Shown one piece after another: positions 25,880 to 36,546 of a DNA stretch of 64,000 nt. The position numbers and the translations under genes were made by a program. Origin of the DNA: Pseudomonadota bacterium (GTDB taxonomy: Bacteria > Pseudomonadota > Gammaproteobacteria > Burkholderiales > Burkholderiaceae_C); NCBI GenBank assembly GCA_022566735.1, contig JADFIG010000005.1:1-64000 (forward strand), read 5' to 3'. The notes under the pieces were generated by a model. It was not told the DNA's origin and searched no databases. It was given only the letters and a program-made list of their open reading frames with translations. Each line of letters starts with the position of its first letter. The first letter of the stretch is position 1.

Positions 25880-27421
25880 TCACTTGTGGTAGGCCGTTTC
25901 GCCGTGCGACGTGATGTCCAGGCCCTCGCGCTCTTCCTCTTCGGGGACGCGCAGGCCGATCACCACATCGACGATCTTGTAGGCGATGACCGACACCACG
26001 GCAGACCAGACGATGGTCAGACCGACGGCCTTGGCCTGGGTCAGCAGCTGGGCCGAGATCGCGTAGTCGGCGGCGGGGATCACCGAGGCGGTCACCCAGT
26101 CGCCGACGGCCGAGGGGCCACCCAGGTTGGGCGAGTTGAAGATGCCGGTGGCCAGGGCACCGAAGATGCCACCGACGCCGTGCACACCGAACACGTCGAG
26201 CGAGTCGTCCGCACCCAGCAGCTTCTTCAGGCCGGTCACGCCCCACAGGCAGATCAGGCCGGCCAGCAGACCGATGATGATGGCGCCACCCAGGCCGACG
26301 TTGCCGGCGGCGGGGGTGATGGCGACCAGGCCGGCGACGGCACCGGAAGCGGCGCCCAGCATCGAGGCCTTGCCCTTGAGCAGCGCCTCACCCAGGCACC
26401 AGCCCAGCACGGCGGCCGCGGTGGCGATGAAGGTGTTGATGAAGGCCAGGGCGGCGAAGCCGTTGGCTTCCAGGGCGGAGCCGGCGTTGAAGCCGAACCA
26501 GCCCACCCACAGCAGCGAGGCACCGACCATGGTCAGGGTCAGGGAGTGCGGCGTGAACGATTCCTTGCCGTAGCCGATGCGCTTGCCCACCATGTAGGCG
26601 CCCACGATGCCCGCGACGGCGGCGTTGATGTGCACCACGGTGCCGCCGGCGAAGTCCAGCGCGCCCCACTGCCAGATCAGGCCGGCCTTGCCGTTCATGG
26701 CGTCGACCACGTCCTTGCCGGTGTAGGCGTCAGGGCCCATCCAGAACCAGACCATGTGCGCGATCGGGGCGTAGCTGAAGGTGAACCACAGCACCATGAA
26801 CATCAGCACGGCCGAGAACTTGATGCGCTCGGCGAAGGCGCCCACGATCAGGCAGCAGGTGATGCCGGCGAACGTGGCCTGGAAGGCGGCGAACACGATC
26901 TCGTACATGGGCACACCCTTGCTGAAGGTGGCGCCCAGCGCGAACGTGCCGGCTGCGTTGTCCCAGATGCCCTTCATGAACAGGCGGTCGAGGCCACCGA
27001 CGAAGGCGTTGCCCTCGGTGAACGCCAGGCTGTAGCCGTACACGAACCACAGCACGACGATCAGCGAGAAGGTCACCATCACCTGCATCAGCACGGACAG
27101 CATGTTCTTGCTGCGCACCAGGCCACCGTAGAACAGGGCCAGGCCGGGAACGGTCATCAGGATCACCAGGAGCGTGGACAGCATCATCCACGCGGTGTCG
27201 CCCTTGTTGGGCTGGGCGGGGGCCGACGCGGCTTCGGCGACAGCGGCGGCGCTGGCGTCAGCGGCGGGTGCAGGAGCGGCTGCCTCGGCAGCGGGGGCGG
27301 CGGAGTCGGCCGTCGCCGTGACAGCCACCGGGGCCGACGCTGCGGTGTCCTGAGCGTGCGAGACGCCCAGGATGCCGAAGGCGGCGAGCCCCAGCGCGAT
27401 GGACGCAATGAGCTTTCTCAT
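25880..27421 (-). CDS. amtB: Ammonium transporter AmtB
   Basis: AmtB carries ammonium across the inner membrane as a trimer and is blocked by GlnK. The protein (513 residues) has a signal peptide ending ASHA near residue 23, then an unusually long Ala/Pro-rich segment (about 24-70), then 11 membrane helices. Conserved signatures include GLALFYGGLVRSKNML, AFAERIKFSAVL, GALDFAGGTVVHINAAVAG and LDVFGVHGVGGIFGAL, with the twin-His pore residues. ATG 27421 is chosen because the signal peptide begins there; the longer frame has no support. It follows glnK by 88 bp in one operon. Confidence 0.95.
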   Translation of the reverse strand: MRKLIASIALGLAAFGILGVSHAQDTAASAPVAVTATADSAAPAAEAAAPAPAADASAAAVAEAASAPAQPNKGDTAWMMLSTLLVILMTVPGLALFYGGLVRSKNMLSVLMQVMVTFSLIVVLWFVYGYSLAFTEGNAFVGGLDRLFMKGIWDNAAGTFALGATFSKGVPMYEIVFAAFQATFAGITCCLIVGAFAERIKFSAVLMFMVLWFTFSYAPIAHMVWFWMGPDAYTGKDVVDAMNGKAGLIWQWGALDFAGGTVVHINAAVAGIVGAYMVGKRIGYGKESFTPHSLTLTMVGASLLWVGWFGFNAGSALEANGFAALAFINTFIATAAAVLGWCLGEALLKGKASMLGAASGAVAGLVAITPAAGNVGLGGAIIIGLLAGLICLWGVTGLKKLLGADDSLDVFGVHGVGGIFGALATGIFNSPNLGGPSAVGDWVTASVIPAADYAISAQLLTQAKAVGLTIVWSAVVSVIAYKIVDVVIGLRVPEEEEREGLDITSHGETAYHK

Positions 27422-27509
27422 GAAATGCCTCTTGAAGGGTCGAAAGGAATGAGATCGGCTCGCACACCGCGCGGGTGCGGGCCACACATCAGTGGGAGGG
27501 GGCAGGGGG

Positions 27510-28073
<564 letters not shown>

Positions 28074-28167
28074 ATTGTGGGCGGGGCCTGCCCGGCTGGT
28101 GCTGCCGCCTTGACACCCCCTTGAGAGGGAGAGTCAGCCGAGGGGGCGCTCGGCACAATCCCAGCCC

Positions 28168-29727
28168 ATGTCGCTTGCCACCGTACACAGCCGTGCCCTG
28201 GACGGGCTGCGGGCCCCCGAGGTCACGGTCGAGGTGCACCTGGCCAACGGCCTGCCGTCGTTCACGCTGGTGGGCCTGGCCGACACCGAGGTCAAGGAGG
28301 CTCGCGAGCGGGTCCGCGCGGCCCTGAGCAACTCCGGCCTGGAGTTTCCCGTCAACAAGCGCATCACCGTGAACCTGGCGCCGGCCGACCTGCCCAAGGA
28401 GTCGGGGCGCTTTGACCTCCCGATCGCGGTGGGCATCCTGGCCGCGATGGGGCAGGTGGATCCGGCGAGGCTGGCCGACCTGGAGTTCGCGGGCGAGCTG
28501 TCGCTGGGGGGCGAGTTGCGGCCCGTGAGAGGTGCCCTGCCGATGGCCCTGGCGCTGCAGCGCGAGCGTTGGGGGGCGGTGGAGGGCGGTGAGAAGGCGC
28601 ATGACCGCGGGCTGGTGCTGCCCCTGGTCAGCGCCACCGAAGCCGCGCTGGTCGACGGCGCCCGCCTGTATGGGGCCGCGCACCTGCGCGAGGTGGTGGA
28701 GGCCTTGCGCCCACCGCAGGCGGGGCAGGCGCCGACAGCCACCCTGGTGCGCGTGCGGGCTGGCGTGGCGCCGCAGCCCTTGGCGGCGGGGCCGGATCTG
28801 CGGGAGGTCAAGGGGCAGTCCGCGGCCAAGCGTGCATTGGAGGTCGCCGCCGCAGGAGCGCATTCGCTGCTGATGGTCGGCCCGCCGGGCACCGGCAAAT
28901 CGATGCTGGCGCAGCGTTTTGCGGGCTTGCTGCCGGCCCTGGGTGACGATGAGGCGCTGGAGTCGGCGGCGGTGCTGAGCCTGGCCGGGCATTTCGATCC
29001 GAGCCGCTGGCGCCAGCGCCTGATGCGCAGCCCGCACCACACGGCGTCGTCCGTGGCCCTGGTCGGAGGCGGTGCGCCGCCGCGCCCGGGCGAGATCTCG
29101 CTGGCGCACCATGGCGTGCTCTTCCTTGACGAGTTGCCCGAGTTCCCGCGCGCTGCCCTCGAGGCCCTGCGCGAGCCCCTGGAGACAGGGCAGATCACGA
29201 TTTCCCGCGCGGCACGGCGCCACGATTTCCCGGCGCGCTTTCAGTTGCTCGCGGCCATGAACCCCTGCCCCTGCGGCCATTTTGGCAACCCGCTGAAGGC
29301 CTGCCGGTGCACGCCCGAGCAGGTCACGCGCTACCAGGGGCGCCTGAGCGGACCCTTGCTGGACCGCGTCGACGTGCAGGTCGAGGTGCCTGCCGTGGCG
29401 CCCGAGGTGCTGGCCGCTTCGGCCGATGGCGACACCTCGGCCGAGGTGGCCCGCCGCGTGGCGGCGGCGCGGGCACGGCAGCGCGCACGGCAGGGCGTGC
29501 TCAACGCGCACCTGGGCGGGGCCTTGCTGGAGGTGCACGCCCAGGCCGAGCCCGGCGCCATGGCCTTCCTGCAGACGGCCTGCGCCCGCCTGGGGTGGTC
29601 GGGGCGCGCTTTTCACCGCGTGCTGAAGCTGGCGCGCACCATCGCCGACCTCGCGGGGGCCGAGCGCATCGCGCAGCCGCACATGGCCGAGGCCATCCAG
29701 TACCGCCGCGTGCTGCAGGCCCACTGA
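28168..29727 (+). CDS. comM: YifB/ComM family AAA+ Mg-chelatase-like helicase
   Basis: ComM is a hexameric AAA+ helicase that drives branch migration during natural transformation in Vibrio and relatives. The 519-residue protein has an N-terminal Lon-type fold domain (SLATVHSRALDGLRAPEVTV), Walker A MVGPPGTGKSMLA near residue 239, Walker B GVLFLDELPEF and a zinc-binding-like set CPCGHFGNPLKACRC. Length and order fit ComM/YifB. It is divergent from glnK and shares the 319-bp control region. Presence of comM suggests competence capacity but does not prove it. Confidence 0.92.
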   Translation: MSLATVHSRALDGLRAPEVTVEVHLANGLPSFTLVGLADTEVKEARERVRAALSNSGLEFPVNKRITVNLAPADLPKESGRFDLPIAVGILAAMGQVDPARLADLEFAGELSLGGELRPVRGALPMALALQRERWGAVEGGEKAHDRGLVLPLVSATEAALVDGARLYGAAHLREVVEALRPPQAGQAPTATLVRVRAGVAPQPLAAGPDLREVKGQSAAKRALEVAAAGAHSLLMVGPPGTGKSMLAQRFAGLLPALGDDEALESAAVLSLAGHFDPSRWRQRLMRSPHHTASSVALVGGGAPPRPGEISLAHHGVLFLDELPEFPRAALEALREPLETGQITISRAARRHDFPARFQLLAAMNPCPCGHFGNPLKACRCTPEQVTRYQGRLSGPLLDRVDVQVEVPAVAPEVLAASADGDTSAEVARRVAAARARQRARQGVLNAHLGGALLEVHAQAEPGAMAFLQTACARLGWSGRAFHRVLKLARTIADLAGAERIAQPHMAEAIQYRRVLQAH

Positions 29728-29783
29728 TGCGGGGGGCGGCGCTAGACTGGGCACTTTCCACCGCATCCTGCCAGGAGAACCGC

Positions 29784-30383
29784 ATGCCGCGCCTGTTCCG
29801 CCCGTCCCCGTCCTCGCGTCGGCACCTCGCCGTCGCTGCCTTGCTGTGTGCTTTGGCGCCAGGCCTGCCGGCCGTGGCCCAGGCCGCCGACAAGAAGCCG
29901 GTGAACGCCGCGCCGGCGCCTGCGTCGGCTCAGGCGCCCACGCTGGTGTCGGTGGACGGCGCCTGGATCCGCCCGACCGTCAAGGGCCAGACCGCCAGCG
30001 GGGGCTTCATGGACCTGACCGCCTCGCGCGACCTCACCCTCGTGGGCTTCAGCACCCCGGTGGCGGGCGTGGCCGAACTGCACGAGATGGCCATGGACGG
30101 CGCCGTCATGCGCATGCGCGCGATCGAGTCGCTCAGCCTGCCCGCCGGCAAGGCCGTGGCCCTGCGCCCAGGCCATGGCGGGCAGCACCTCATGCTGATG
30201 GACCTGCGCCGGCCACTCAAGGAAGGCGAGGAGCTGCTGTTGACCCTCAAGCTGCGCGGGGCCGACGGCAAGGTGCTCACGCAAGACGTCAAGGTGCCGG
30301 TGCGCTCGGGCGCCATGCCGGCCCAGGGTGGGCACAAGGACATGCACAAGGATGCGCACCACCACCACCACCACGGCGAGTGA
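29784..30383 (+). CDS. Periplasmic copper chaperone PCuAC, His-tailed
   Basis: PCu(A)C proteins bind Cu(I) in the periplasm and deliver it to the CuA centre of cytochrome oxidase. The 199-residue protein has a signal peptide ending AQA near residue 34, an Ala/Pro-rich spacer, then the domain GAWIRPTVKGQTASGGFMDL with the copper ligands in HEMAMDGAVMRMR and GHGGQHLMLM, the family HxnM...HxM pattern. The end is KDMHKDAHHHHHHGE, a natural six-histidine run that may add a metal site. The start at 29784 has AGGAG upstream and gives the signal peptide. It converges with lapB over a terminator. Confidence 0.92.
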   Translation: MPRLFRPSPSSRRHLAVAALLCALAPGLPAVAQAADKKPVNAAPAPASAQAPTLVSVDGAWIRPTVKGQTASGGFMDLTASRDLTLVGFSTPVAGVAELHEMAMDGAVMRMRAIESLSLPAGKAVALRPGHGGQHLMLMDLRRPLKEGEELLLTLKLRGADGKVLTQDVKVPVRSGAMPAQGGHKDMHKDAHHHHHHGE

Positions 30384-30391
30384 TGTGTGTT

Positions 30392-30411
30392 GCCGGGGCG
30401 GGTGCCCCGGC
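30392..30411. terminator. Bidirectional terminator between PCuAC and lapB genes
   Basis: GCCGGGGC-GGGT-GCCCCGGC is an 8-bp perfect stem with a four-base loop in the 33-bp gap between the convergent genes. T runs are absent, so efficiency is uncertain. Confidence 0.55.
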
Positions 30412-30416
30412 CTGCC

Positions 30417-31574
30417 TCACTGGTCTTCCAGGCGGCGCGGCGGGTAGGTGTCCCAGCCCTGGCAGCCGGGGCATTGCCAGAAGTAGTGCTGGCTCTCGAA
30501 GCCGCAGGCCGCGCAACGGTAGCGCTGCAGGGGCTGTGCCGCCGTGGTCAGGGCCTGTTGCATGCGCTCGATTTCCGGCTCTTCCAGGGGCTTGTGCGTG
30601 AGCAGGCGCTCGCGGATCAGGCCCTGTGCGGCGGACAGCGAGGGCTGCCGTGTGATGTGCGCCATCAGGGCCTGGCGACGCAGGTCGGCATCCGGCTGCA
30701 GGGCGTTGAGGGCCAGCAGCACATCCACCGACGGCACCTGGGCGTAGAGGGCCTCCAGCTTGTGCAGCGCCGCGGCGGTCTCGCCACAAGCCTGCGCGCC
30801 GCGGGCGTAGTCCATGGCCACCAGCGAGAACGACTGGGGCTGCACGGCCATCAGCTCTTCCCAGGCGCGCATCGCATCGGCGTGCTGGCCCAGGCGCATC
30901 AGGCGCTGGCCCATCATCACCAGCGGCCGGGCGGCCTGGGGGGCGGCTTCGCGGGCGCGCGCCAGGGCCTGGGCGGCTTCTTCCGGGCGGCTGCGGGCGT
31001 CGGCCTCGTGGGCGATTTCGCACCAGTGGTGGGCCGTGCGCTGCGAGAAGGAGCCGGTGCCGGCGGCCTCCAGTTGGCGGGCCACCTCGATGGCCGGGTG
31101 CCAGTTGCGCGAGCGTTCGTGCAGCGACAGCAGGGCCAGGTGGGCGTCGGTGCTGAAGGCGGTGCCTTCCAGTGCCTGGAAGGCCTCCTCGGCGCGGTCG
31201 AACAGGCCGGCCTTCATGAAGTCATGGGCCAGGGCGTGCTGTGCGCGCTCGCGCTCGTCGCGATTGAGGTCGGCGCGGGCCAGCAGGTGCTGGTGGACGC
31301 GGATGGCGCGCTCGTACTCGCCACGGCGACGGAACAGGTTGCCCAGGGCGAAGTGCAGGTCGGAGGTGTCCGGGTCGTGCTGGACGGCTTCGATGAAGGC
31401 GTCGATGGCCTTGTCCTGCTGTTCATTGAGCAGCAGGTTCAGGCCTTTGAAGTAGGCCTGGGGGGAGGCCTGGTCCTCGCGCTTGAGTTGGCGCAGGTCC
31501 ATGCGCGAGGCCATCCAGCCCAGCACGAAGGCGCCGGGCAGGGCCAGCAGCAGCCAGTAAAAATTGAAGTCCAT
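30417..31574 (-). CDS. lapB: LapB (YciM) lipopolysaccharide assembly protein
   Basis: LapB is an inner-membrane TPR protein that controls LpxC turnover and LPS assembly. The 385-residue protein has one N-terminal membrane anchor (YWLLLALPGAFVLGWMA), a long array of tetratricopeptide repeats (about 40-345; DLHFALGNLFRRRGEYERAI is one), and a C-terminal rubredoxin-like metal site with paired cysteines, CAACGF and CPGCQG. All features match LapB. It is the last gene of the leftward run after lapA. Confidence 0.95.
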   Translation of the reverse strand: MDFNFYWLLLALPGAFVLGWMASRMDLRQLKREDQASPQAYFKGLNLLLNEQQDKAIDAFIEAVQHDPDTSDLHFALGNLFRRRGEYERAIRVHQHLLARADLNRDERERAQHALAHDFMKAGLFDRAEEAFQALEGTAFSTDAHLALLSLHERSRNWHPAIEVARQLEAAGTGSFSQRTAHHWCEIAHEADARSRPEEAAQALARAREAAPQAARPLVMMGQRLMRLGQHADAMRAWEELMAVQPQSFSLVAMDYARGAQACGETAAALHKLEALYAQVPSVDVLLALNALQPDADLRRQALMAHITRQPSLSAAQGLIRERLLTHKPLEEPEIERMQQALTTAAQPLQRYRCAACGFESQHYFWQCPGCQGWDTYPPRRLEDQ

Positions 31575-31655
31575 GGTGTCTGTCGGGAGGCGGCTTGCAC
31601 CGGCCTCATGTCGGCTTCAGGTCCGCTTCATGGGGCCGCATCCATTCGGCCACGT

Positions 31656-32036
31656 TCATTTTGCCGGTTTGCGCGGCGCGGGCATGTCGGGCGGGAAGGG
31701 CAGGTCGCCCGGCAGGGAGGCTTCGCCACCCAGGCTGCCATCGGCGGTCACGGCAGCGCTGCCGTTTGCACCGGCCTTGGGGGTGCCCGCCACGGGTTCT
31801 GGCATCAGCAGCTGGCGGTTGCGGGCGTCACGGCGGTGGCGCCACCAGCTGGGCACCATGGACAGCACGCCGGTGGCGCAGCCCAGGGCGAACACGGCCA
31901 GCACCACGAAGACCATGGGGGCCTGCCAGTGCCAGCCGAACATCCATTTCACGTCGACCACGTGCTGGTTGTTCAGGGCAAACGCGAACAGCAGGAAAAA
32001 CAGCAGGCCGCGCCACAACCAGGTCAGTGCTCGCAT
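31656..32036 (-). CDS. lapA: LapA-like DUF1049 membrane protein
   Basis: LapA is a small partner of LapB in the inner membrane. The 126-residue protein has two hydrophobic helices (LLFFLLFAFALNN and PMVFVVLAVFALGCATGVLS) with a short loop and a longer, Pro/Ala-rich cytoplasmic tail. It lies between ihfB (21 bp) and lapB (81 bp), the conserved order in proteobacteria, which supports the assignment. Confidence 0.9.
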   Translation of the reverse strand: MRALTWLWRGLLFFLLFAFALNNQHVVDVKWMFGWHWQAPMVFVVLAVFALGCATGVLSMVPSWWRHRRDARNRQLLMPEPVAGTPKAGANGSAAVTADGSLGGEASLPGDLPFPPDMPAPRKPAK

Positions 32037-32057
32037 GGGGTGTTCAGCTCAAGGGCT

Positions 32058-32399
32058 TCAGTTCGAAGGGGGGTCGGAGGGGGCAGCGCTCAGGGCCACT
32101 GCGGCTTCCCCCGAAGTATCCACCTTGTCGACGCCTTCGCGCAGCGCCTTGCCCGGTTTGAAGTGGGGCACGAGCTTTTCGGGGATCAGCACCTGTTCGC
32201 CAGACCGCGGGTTGCGGCCCATGCGGGGCGGGCGGCGGTTGATGGAGAAGCTGCCGAAGCCGCGGATCTCGATGCGGTGGCCACGGGCCAGCGCGTCCGA
32301 CATGGCGTCCAGGATGGTCTTGACGGCGAATTCGGCGTCGCGCTGGGTGAGCTGGCTGAAGCGCTCGGCCAGCCGGGCGACGAGGTCGGAGCGGGTCAT
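32058..32399 (-). CDS. ihfB: Integration host factor beta subunit
   Basis: IHF-beta pairs with IHF-alpha to bend DNA at specific sites and assists sigma-54 promoters, recombination and replication. The sequence has the DNA-binding HU/IHF core with [20 protein letters not shown] and the arm [13 protein letters not shown]. At 113 residues it is slightly longer than E. coli IhfB because of an Ala/Ser-rich tail ([15 protein letters not shown]). ATG 32399 is chosen since residue MTRSDLV is the family start. It follows rpsA, as in most proteobacteria, through a 141-bp leader with hairpins. Confidence 0.95.
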   Translation of the reverse strand: MTRSDLVARLAERFSQLTQRDAEFAVKTILDAMSDALARGHRIEIRGFGSFSINRRPPRMGRNPRSGEQVLIPEKLVPHFKPGKALREGVDKVDTSGEAAVALSAAPSDPPSN

Positions 32400-32416
32400 G
32401 TTCGGGTAGGGCGGAG

Positions 32417-32512
32417 GCTGTGATGAGTGCCAGCCACGCATGGCGGGGCTTCACTCATCACAGCCCCCGGCTGCGATCGGGCCGGTGAGGGCCCGAACAC
32501 GGACGGGGGCTG
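32417..32512 (-). promoter_or_regulatory. Two overlapping hairpins in the rpsA-ihfB leader
   Basis: A 13-bp perfect inverted repeat, GCTGTGATGAGTG (32417-32429) with CACTCATCACAGC (32452-32464), has an inner GCCA/TGGC stem. A second stem, CAGCCCCC (32461-32468) with GGGGGCTG (32505-32512), shares its arm at 32461-32464, so only one can fully form at a time. This could be an attenuator, a processing site or a stabilising structure between rpsA and ihfB. Confidence 0.55.
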
Positions 32513-32540
32513 CAGGGGATCAACGATCCTGATCGGGCGA

Positions 32541-34226
32541 TCAGTTGTTGTTCTGGTCCAGCTTGGCCTTCAGCAGGGCGCCCAGGCTGGTGGTGCCGGA
32601 GCCTTCCTTGGTGGTGTCGGCGCGCAGGGTCTGCATGGCTTCTTGCTGCTCGGCGTTGTCCTTGGCCTTGATCGACAGCTGGATCGAACGGGTCTTGCGG
32701 TCCACGTTGATGATCAGGGCGGTGACTTCGTCGCCTTCCTTCAGCACGTTGCGGGCGTCTTCCACGCGGTCGCGGGAGATTTCCGAAGCGCGCAGGTAAC
32801 CGACGATGTCGTCACCCAGGGTGATTTCGGCACCCTTGGCATCCACGGTCTTGACGACGCCGGTGACGGTGGCGCCACGGTCGTTCAGGGTCGTGAAGTT
32901 GGTGAACGGGTCAGAGTCCAGCTGCTTGATGCCCAGGGAGATGCGCTCGCGCTCCACGTCGATGGCCAGCACGATCGCTTCGACTTCCTGGCCCTTCTTG
33001 TAGTTGCGCACGGCGGCTTCGCCAGGCTCGTTCCAAGACAGGTCGGACAGGTGCACCAGGCCGTCGATGCCGGCGGCCAGACCCACGAACACGCCGAAGT
33101 CGGTGATCGACTTGACGGGGCCCTTGACCTTGTCGCCGCGGTTGAAGTTCTGAGCGAAGTCGTCCCAGGGGTTCGGCTTGCACTGCTTCATGCCCAGGGA
33201 GATGCGACGCTTGTCTTCGTCGATTTCCAGGACCATGACTTCCACTTCGTCGCCCAGGTTGACGATCTTGTTGGGCGCCACGTTCTTGTTGGTCCAGTCC
33301 ATCTCGGAGACGTGCACCAGGCCTTCGATGCCGGGTTCGATTTCGACGAACGCACCGTAGTCAGCGATGTTGGTGACCTTGCCGAACAGGCGGGTGCCGG
33401 CGGGGTAACGGCGCGACACGCCAACCCAGGGGTCGTCGCCCATCTGCTTCAGGCCCAGCGAGACGCGGTTCTTCTCGGCGTCGAACTTCAGGACCTTGGC
33501 GGTCAGTTCCTGGCCCACGGTCACCACTTCGGACGGGTGACGGACACGGCGCCAGGCCATGTCGGTGATGTGCAGCAGGCCGTCGATGCCGCCCAGGTCC
33601 ACGAAGGCACCGTATTCGGTGATGTTCTTGACCACGCCGTTGACGATCGCGCCTTCGCGCAGCGTTTCCATCAGCTTGGCGCGCTCTTCGCCCATCGAGG
33701 CTTCGACCACAGCGCGGCGCGACAGCACCACGTTGTTGCGCTTGCGGTCCAGCTTGATGACCTTGAACTCCATGGTCTTGCCTTCGAACGGCGACATGTC
33801 CTTGACAGGGCGCGTGTCGAGCAGCGAGCCGGGCAGGAAGGCGCGGATGCCGTTGACCAGGACGGTCAGACCGCCCTTGACCTTGCCGTTGACGGTGCCG
33901 GTCACGAAGTCGCCGGACTCCAGAGCGGTTTCCAGGGACAGCCACGAGGCCAGGCGCTTGGCCTTGTCGCGCGACAGGATGGTGTCGCCGTAGCCGTTTT
34001 CGATGGCGTCAACCGCCACGGACACGAAGTCACCCACTTGGACTTCGATCTCGCCCTGGTCGTTCTTGAACTCTTCCAGGGGCACGTAGGCCTCGGACTT
34101 CAGGCCGGCGTTGACGACCACGAAGTTGTGTTCAACGGCCACCACCTCGGCGGTGATGACTTCGCCCGGGCGCATGTTGGCGCGCTGCAGCGACTCTTCA
34201 AAAAGGGCGGCAAAAGATTCAGACAT
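32541..34226 (-). CDS. rpsA: 30S ribosomal protein S1
   Basis: S1 binds mRNA on the 30S subunit for translation initiation. The 561-residue protein has six OB-fold S1 repeats, with typical [36 protein letters not shown] and [13 protein letters not shown] motifs and the conserved [18 protein letters not shown]. Length and repeat number are standard. ATG 34226 fits the family start [13 protein letters not shown]. It is preceded by aroA-cmk and followed by ihfB in one run. The 214-bp leader may carry S1 autoregulation, as in E. coli. Confidence 0.97.
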   Translation of the reverse strand: MSESFAALFEESLQRANMRPGEVITAEVVAVEHNFVVVNAGLKSEAYVPLEEFKNDQGEIEVQVGDFVSVAVDAIENGYGDTILSRDKAKRLASWLSLETALESGDFVTGTVNGKVKGGLTVLVNGIRAFLPGSLLDTRPVKDMSPFEGKTMEFKVIKLDRKRNNVVLSRRAVVEASMGEERAKLMETLREGAIVNGVVKNITEYGAFVDLGGIDGLLHITDMAWRRVRHPSEVVTVGQELTAKVLKFDAEKNRVSLGLKQMGDDPWVGVSRRYPAGTRLFGKVTNIADYGAFVEIEPGIEGLVHVSEMDWTNKNVAPNKIVNLGDEVEVMVLEIDEDKRRISLGMKQCKPNPWDDFAQNFNRGDKVKGPVKSITDFGVFVGLAAGIDGLVHLSDLSWNEPGEAAVRNYKKGQEVEAIVLAIDVERERISLGIKQLDSDPFTNFTTLNDRGATVTGVVKTVDAKGAEITLGDDIVGYLRASEISRDRVEDARNVLKEGDEVTALIINVDRKTRSIQLSIKAKDNAEQQEAMQTLRADTTKEGSGTTSLGALLKAKLDQNNN

Positions 34227-34440
34227 GGAAGTTCCTGTGCTGGGGGGAGCCCAGCGGAAACGCTCGGGTCGACAGGAACGACCAGAACGGGTTGGGTTGA
34301 AGAACATGACGCCCGGGCAGCCTGGGGTGGCCACCCTGATCGCTCGAACCTCTGCCTGGCAGCAGGGGATGGGCGTCACAGCCTTGTCGTCACGGTGTGT
34401 GACCTGTTGGCCTGGCAGGCAAGGCCGGCGCGACGGGGTG

Positions 34441-36510
34441 TCAGTGCCGGACGATGACGTGGGGCCAGCCCTCGACCCACCAGCCCAGCACGGTGTCGAC
34501 GGATTCGTCGATGCTCAGTGCCGAGTTGTCGAGCTTTCGGGCGTCTGCAGCAGGTGCCAGCGGGGCCACCGCACGGGAGGTGTCCCGCAGGTCGCGCGCC
34601 TGCAAATCTGCGCAAATCTCATCAAGGGTAACAGAAAAGCCCTTGGACAGCAATTGCCTGTGCCGCCGCTCGGCACGTTGGGCGACGCTGGCGGTCAAAA
34701 ACACCTTCAGGGCGGCGTCGGGGAAGACCACGGTGCCCATGTCGCGGCCGTCGGCGACCAGGCCGGGCAGGCCGCGGAAGGCTTTTTGCAGCTCCAGCAG
34801 GGCCTGACGCACGCCGGGGTAGGCCGACAGGCGGGAGGCGGCCTGGCCGATGTCTTCGCGGCGCACCGATTCGCTGACGTCGCGGCCATCCACCCAGATG
34901 TGCTCGCGGTCGAAGCGCAGGGCGATGCCCTCGCCCAGTTGGCGGGCGAGTTGCTCCAGGGCGTTGGCGTCGTCCAGGTCGATGCCCTGCTCGACGGCCA
35001 GCAGGCCGGTGATGCGGTAGAGCGAGCCGGAGTCGAGGAACTGGTAACCCAGGCGGGTGGCCAGGGCGCTGGCCAGCGTGCCCTTGCCCGAGGCGGTGGG
35101 GCCGTCCACGGTGATGACGGGGATCCAGTCCGGGTGGGTGCGGGCGACCTGGAAGAGTGCCTCGAAATAGTCGGGGAAGGTCTTGGCCACGCAGCGTGGG
35201 TCCTCAATCCGAACCGACACCGGTTTGCCCTTCACCGCCGAGGGCGCCAGCGGGTTGAAGGCGGCCAGCGAGAAGCACATGGCCATGCGGTGGTCGTCGT
35301 AGGTGTGGATGCTGGCGTGTTGCCAGGCGGTCTGATCGCCTTGGCTGGCCGGCGGCGTCACCTCGATGAAATCTTCACCTTCGACCACGGTGGCGCCGAG
35401 TTTGCGCAGCTCCTTGGCCATGGCGGCGATGCGGTCGGTTTCCTTGACGCGCCAGCTGGCGATGTTGCGCAGCCGGGTCGTGCCGTCGGCGTACAGCGCC
35501 ATCACGGCCAGGGTCATGGCCGCGTCGGGGATGTGGTTGCAGTCGAGGTCGATGGCCTTCAAGGGCCAACCTTTGCCTGGTTCGCCGCGCTGCACTTCCA
35601 GCCAGTTCGGCCCGGACGTGACCTTGGCGCCCATGGCCTGGGCAGCTTCGACGAAGCGGATGTCGCCCTGGATGGAGGCGCTGCCCACGCCTTCGATGCG
35701 CACCGGCTCGTCGATGCCGGCGATGGCGCCCGCGGCGATGAAGTAAGACGCCGACGACGCATCCGCCTCGACGTGGATGCTGCCCGGCGACTGGTAGCGA
35801 CTGCCTTGCGGGATGACGAAACGCTGCCAGCCCTCGCGCTGCACCTGGATGCCGAAGCGCGCCAGCAGGTTCAGCGTGATCTCGATGTAAGGCTTGGAGA
35901 TCAGCTCGCCGATGACCTCGATGGTCAGGGCCTGGTCTTGCGAGACCAGCGGCAGCGACAGCAGCAGGGCGGTGAGGAACTGGCTGGAGACGTCGCCGCG
36001 CACCTGGATGGGCGCCGACAACTTGAGCTGGCCGCCGGCCAGGCGCAGCGGCGGGTAGCCTTCCTGGCCTGTGCACTCGACGATGCAGCCCAGTGGACGC
36101 AGGGCATCGACCAGGTCGCCGATGGGACGCTCGTGCATGCGCGGGATGCCGCTGAGCGTGAAGGTGCCGCCTTGCGTGGCCGACAGCAGCGCCAGGGCCG
36201 CGGTGAGCGGGCGCATGGCCGTGCCGGCGTTGCCCAGGAACAGGTCGGCGTGCTGCACCGAGAGCTTGCCGCCCAGGCCGGTGATGTGCACCGTGTCGCC
36301 GTCTTGCTGCAGGTCGCAGCCCAGGGCGCGCAGGGCGTCGAGCATCACGCGGGTGTCGTCCGAGGCCAGCAGGTCGTGGACCACGGTGGTGCCTTCGCTC
36401 AGGCCGGCCAGCAGCAGCACCCGGTTGGAGATGCTCTTGGAGCCGGGCAGGCGCACGGTGCCGCCGGCGGTCAGCAGCGGGGGCAGGTCAAGGAAGGCGG
36501 TGGTGTACAT
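34441..36510 (-). CDS. aroA-cmk: Fused EPSP synthase / cytidylate kinase
   Basis: One 689-residue protein combines two enzymes usually encoded by adjacent genes. Residues 1 to about 455 are 5-enolpyruvylshikimate-3-phosphate synthase (shikimate pathway), with [34 protein letters not shown] and [11 protein letters not shown]. Residues about 464-689 are CMP kinase, with P-loop GPTASGKGT at 470-478 and [16 protein letters not shown]. No stop or ribosome binding site separates them, and key motifs of both halves are intact. Such fusions are known in Comamonadaceae. The fusion sits between tyrA (36 bp) and rpsA. Confidence 0.95.
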   Translation of the reverse strand: MYTTAFLDLPPLLTAGGTVRLPGSKSISNRVLLLAGLSEGTTVVHDLLASDDTRVMLDALRALGCDLQQDGDTVHITGLGGKLSVQHADLFLGNAGTAMRPLTAALALLSATQGGTFTLSGIPRMHERPIGDLVDALRPLGCIVECTGQEGYPPLRLAGGQLKLSAPIQVRGDVSSQFLTALLLSLPLVSQDQALTIEVIGELISKPYIEITLNLLARFGIQVQREGWQRFVIPQGSRYQSPGSIHVEADASSASYFIAAGAIAGIDEPVRIEGVGSASIQGDIRFVEAAQAMGAKVTSGPNWLEVQRGEPGKGWPLKAIDLDCNHIPDAAMTLAVMALYADGTTRLRNIASWRVKETDRIAAMAKELRKLGATVVEGEDFIEVTPPASQGDQTAWQHASIHTYDDHRMAMCFSLAAFNPLAPSAVKGKPVSVRIEDPRCVAKTFPDYFEALFQVARTHPDWIPVITVDGPTASGKGTLASALATRLGYQFLDSGSLYRITGLLAVEQGIDLDDANALEQLARQLGEGIALRFDREHIWVDGRDVSESVRREDIGQAASRLSAYPGVRQALLELQKAFRGLPGLVADGRDMGTVVFPDAALKVFLTASVAQRAERRHRQLLSKGFSVTLDEICADLQARDLRDTSRAVAPLAPAADARKLDNSALSIDESVDTVLGWWVEGWPHVIVRH

Positions 36511-36546
36511 GCGGAAGGCGGGTTCGGGGCGGAGGCCGCGTGAGGG

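Noticed and set aside
28546..28560. Possible internal start sites within comM
   Set aside because: The Lon-like N-terminal domain is complete from 28168, so no shorter start is needed.
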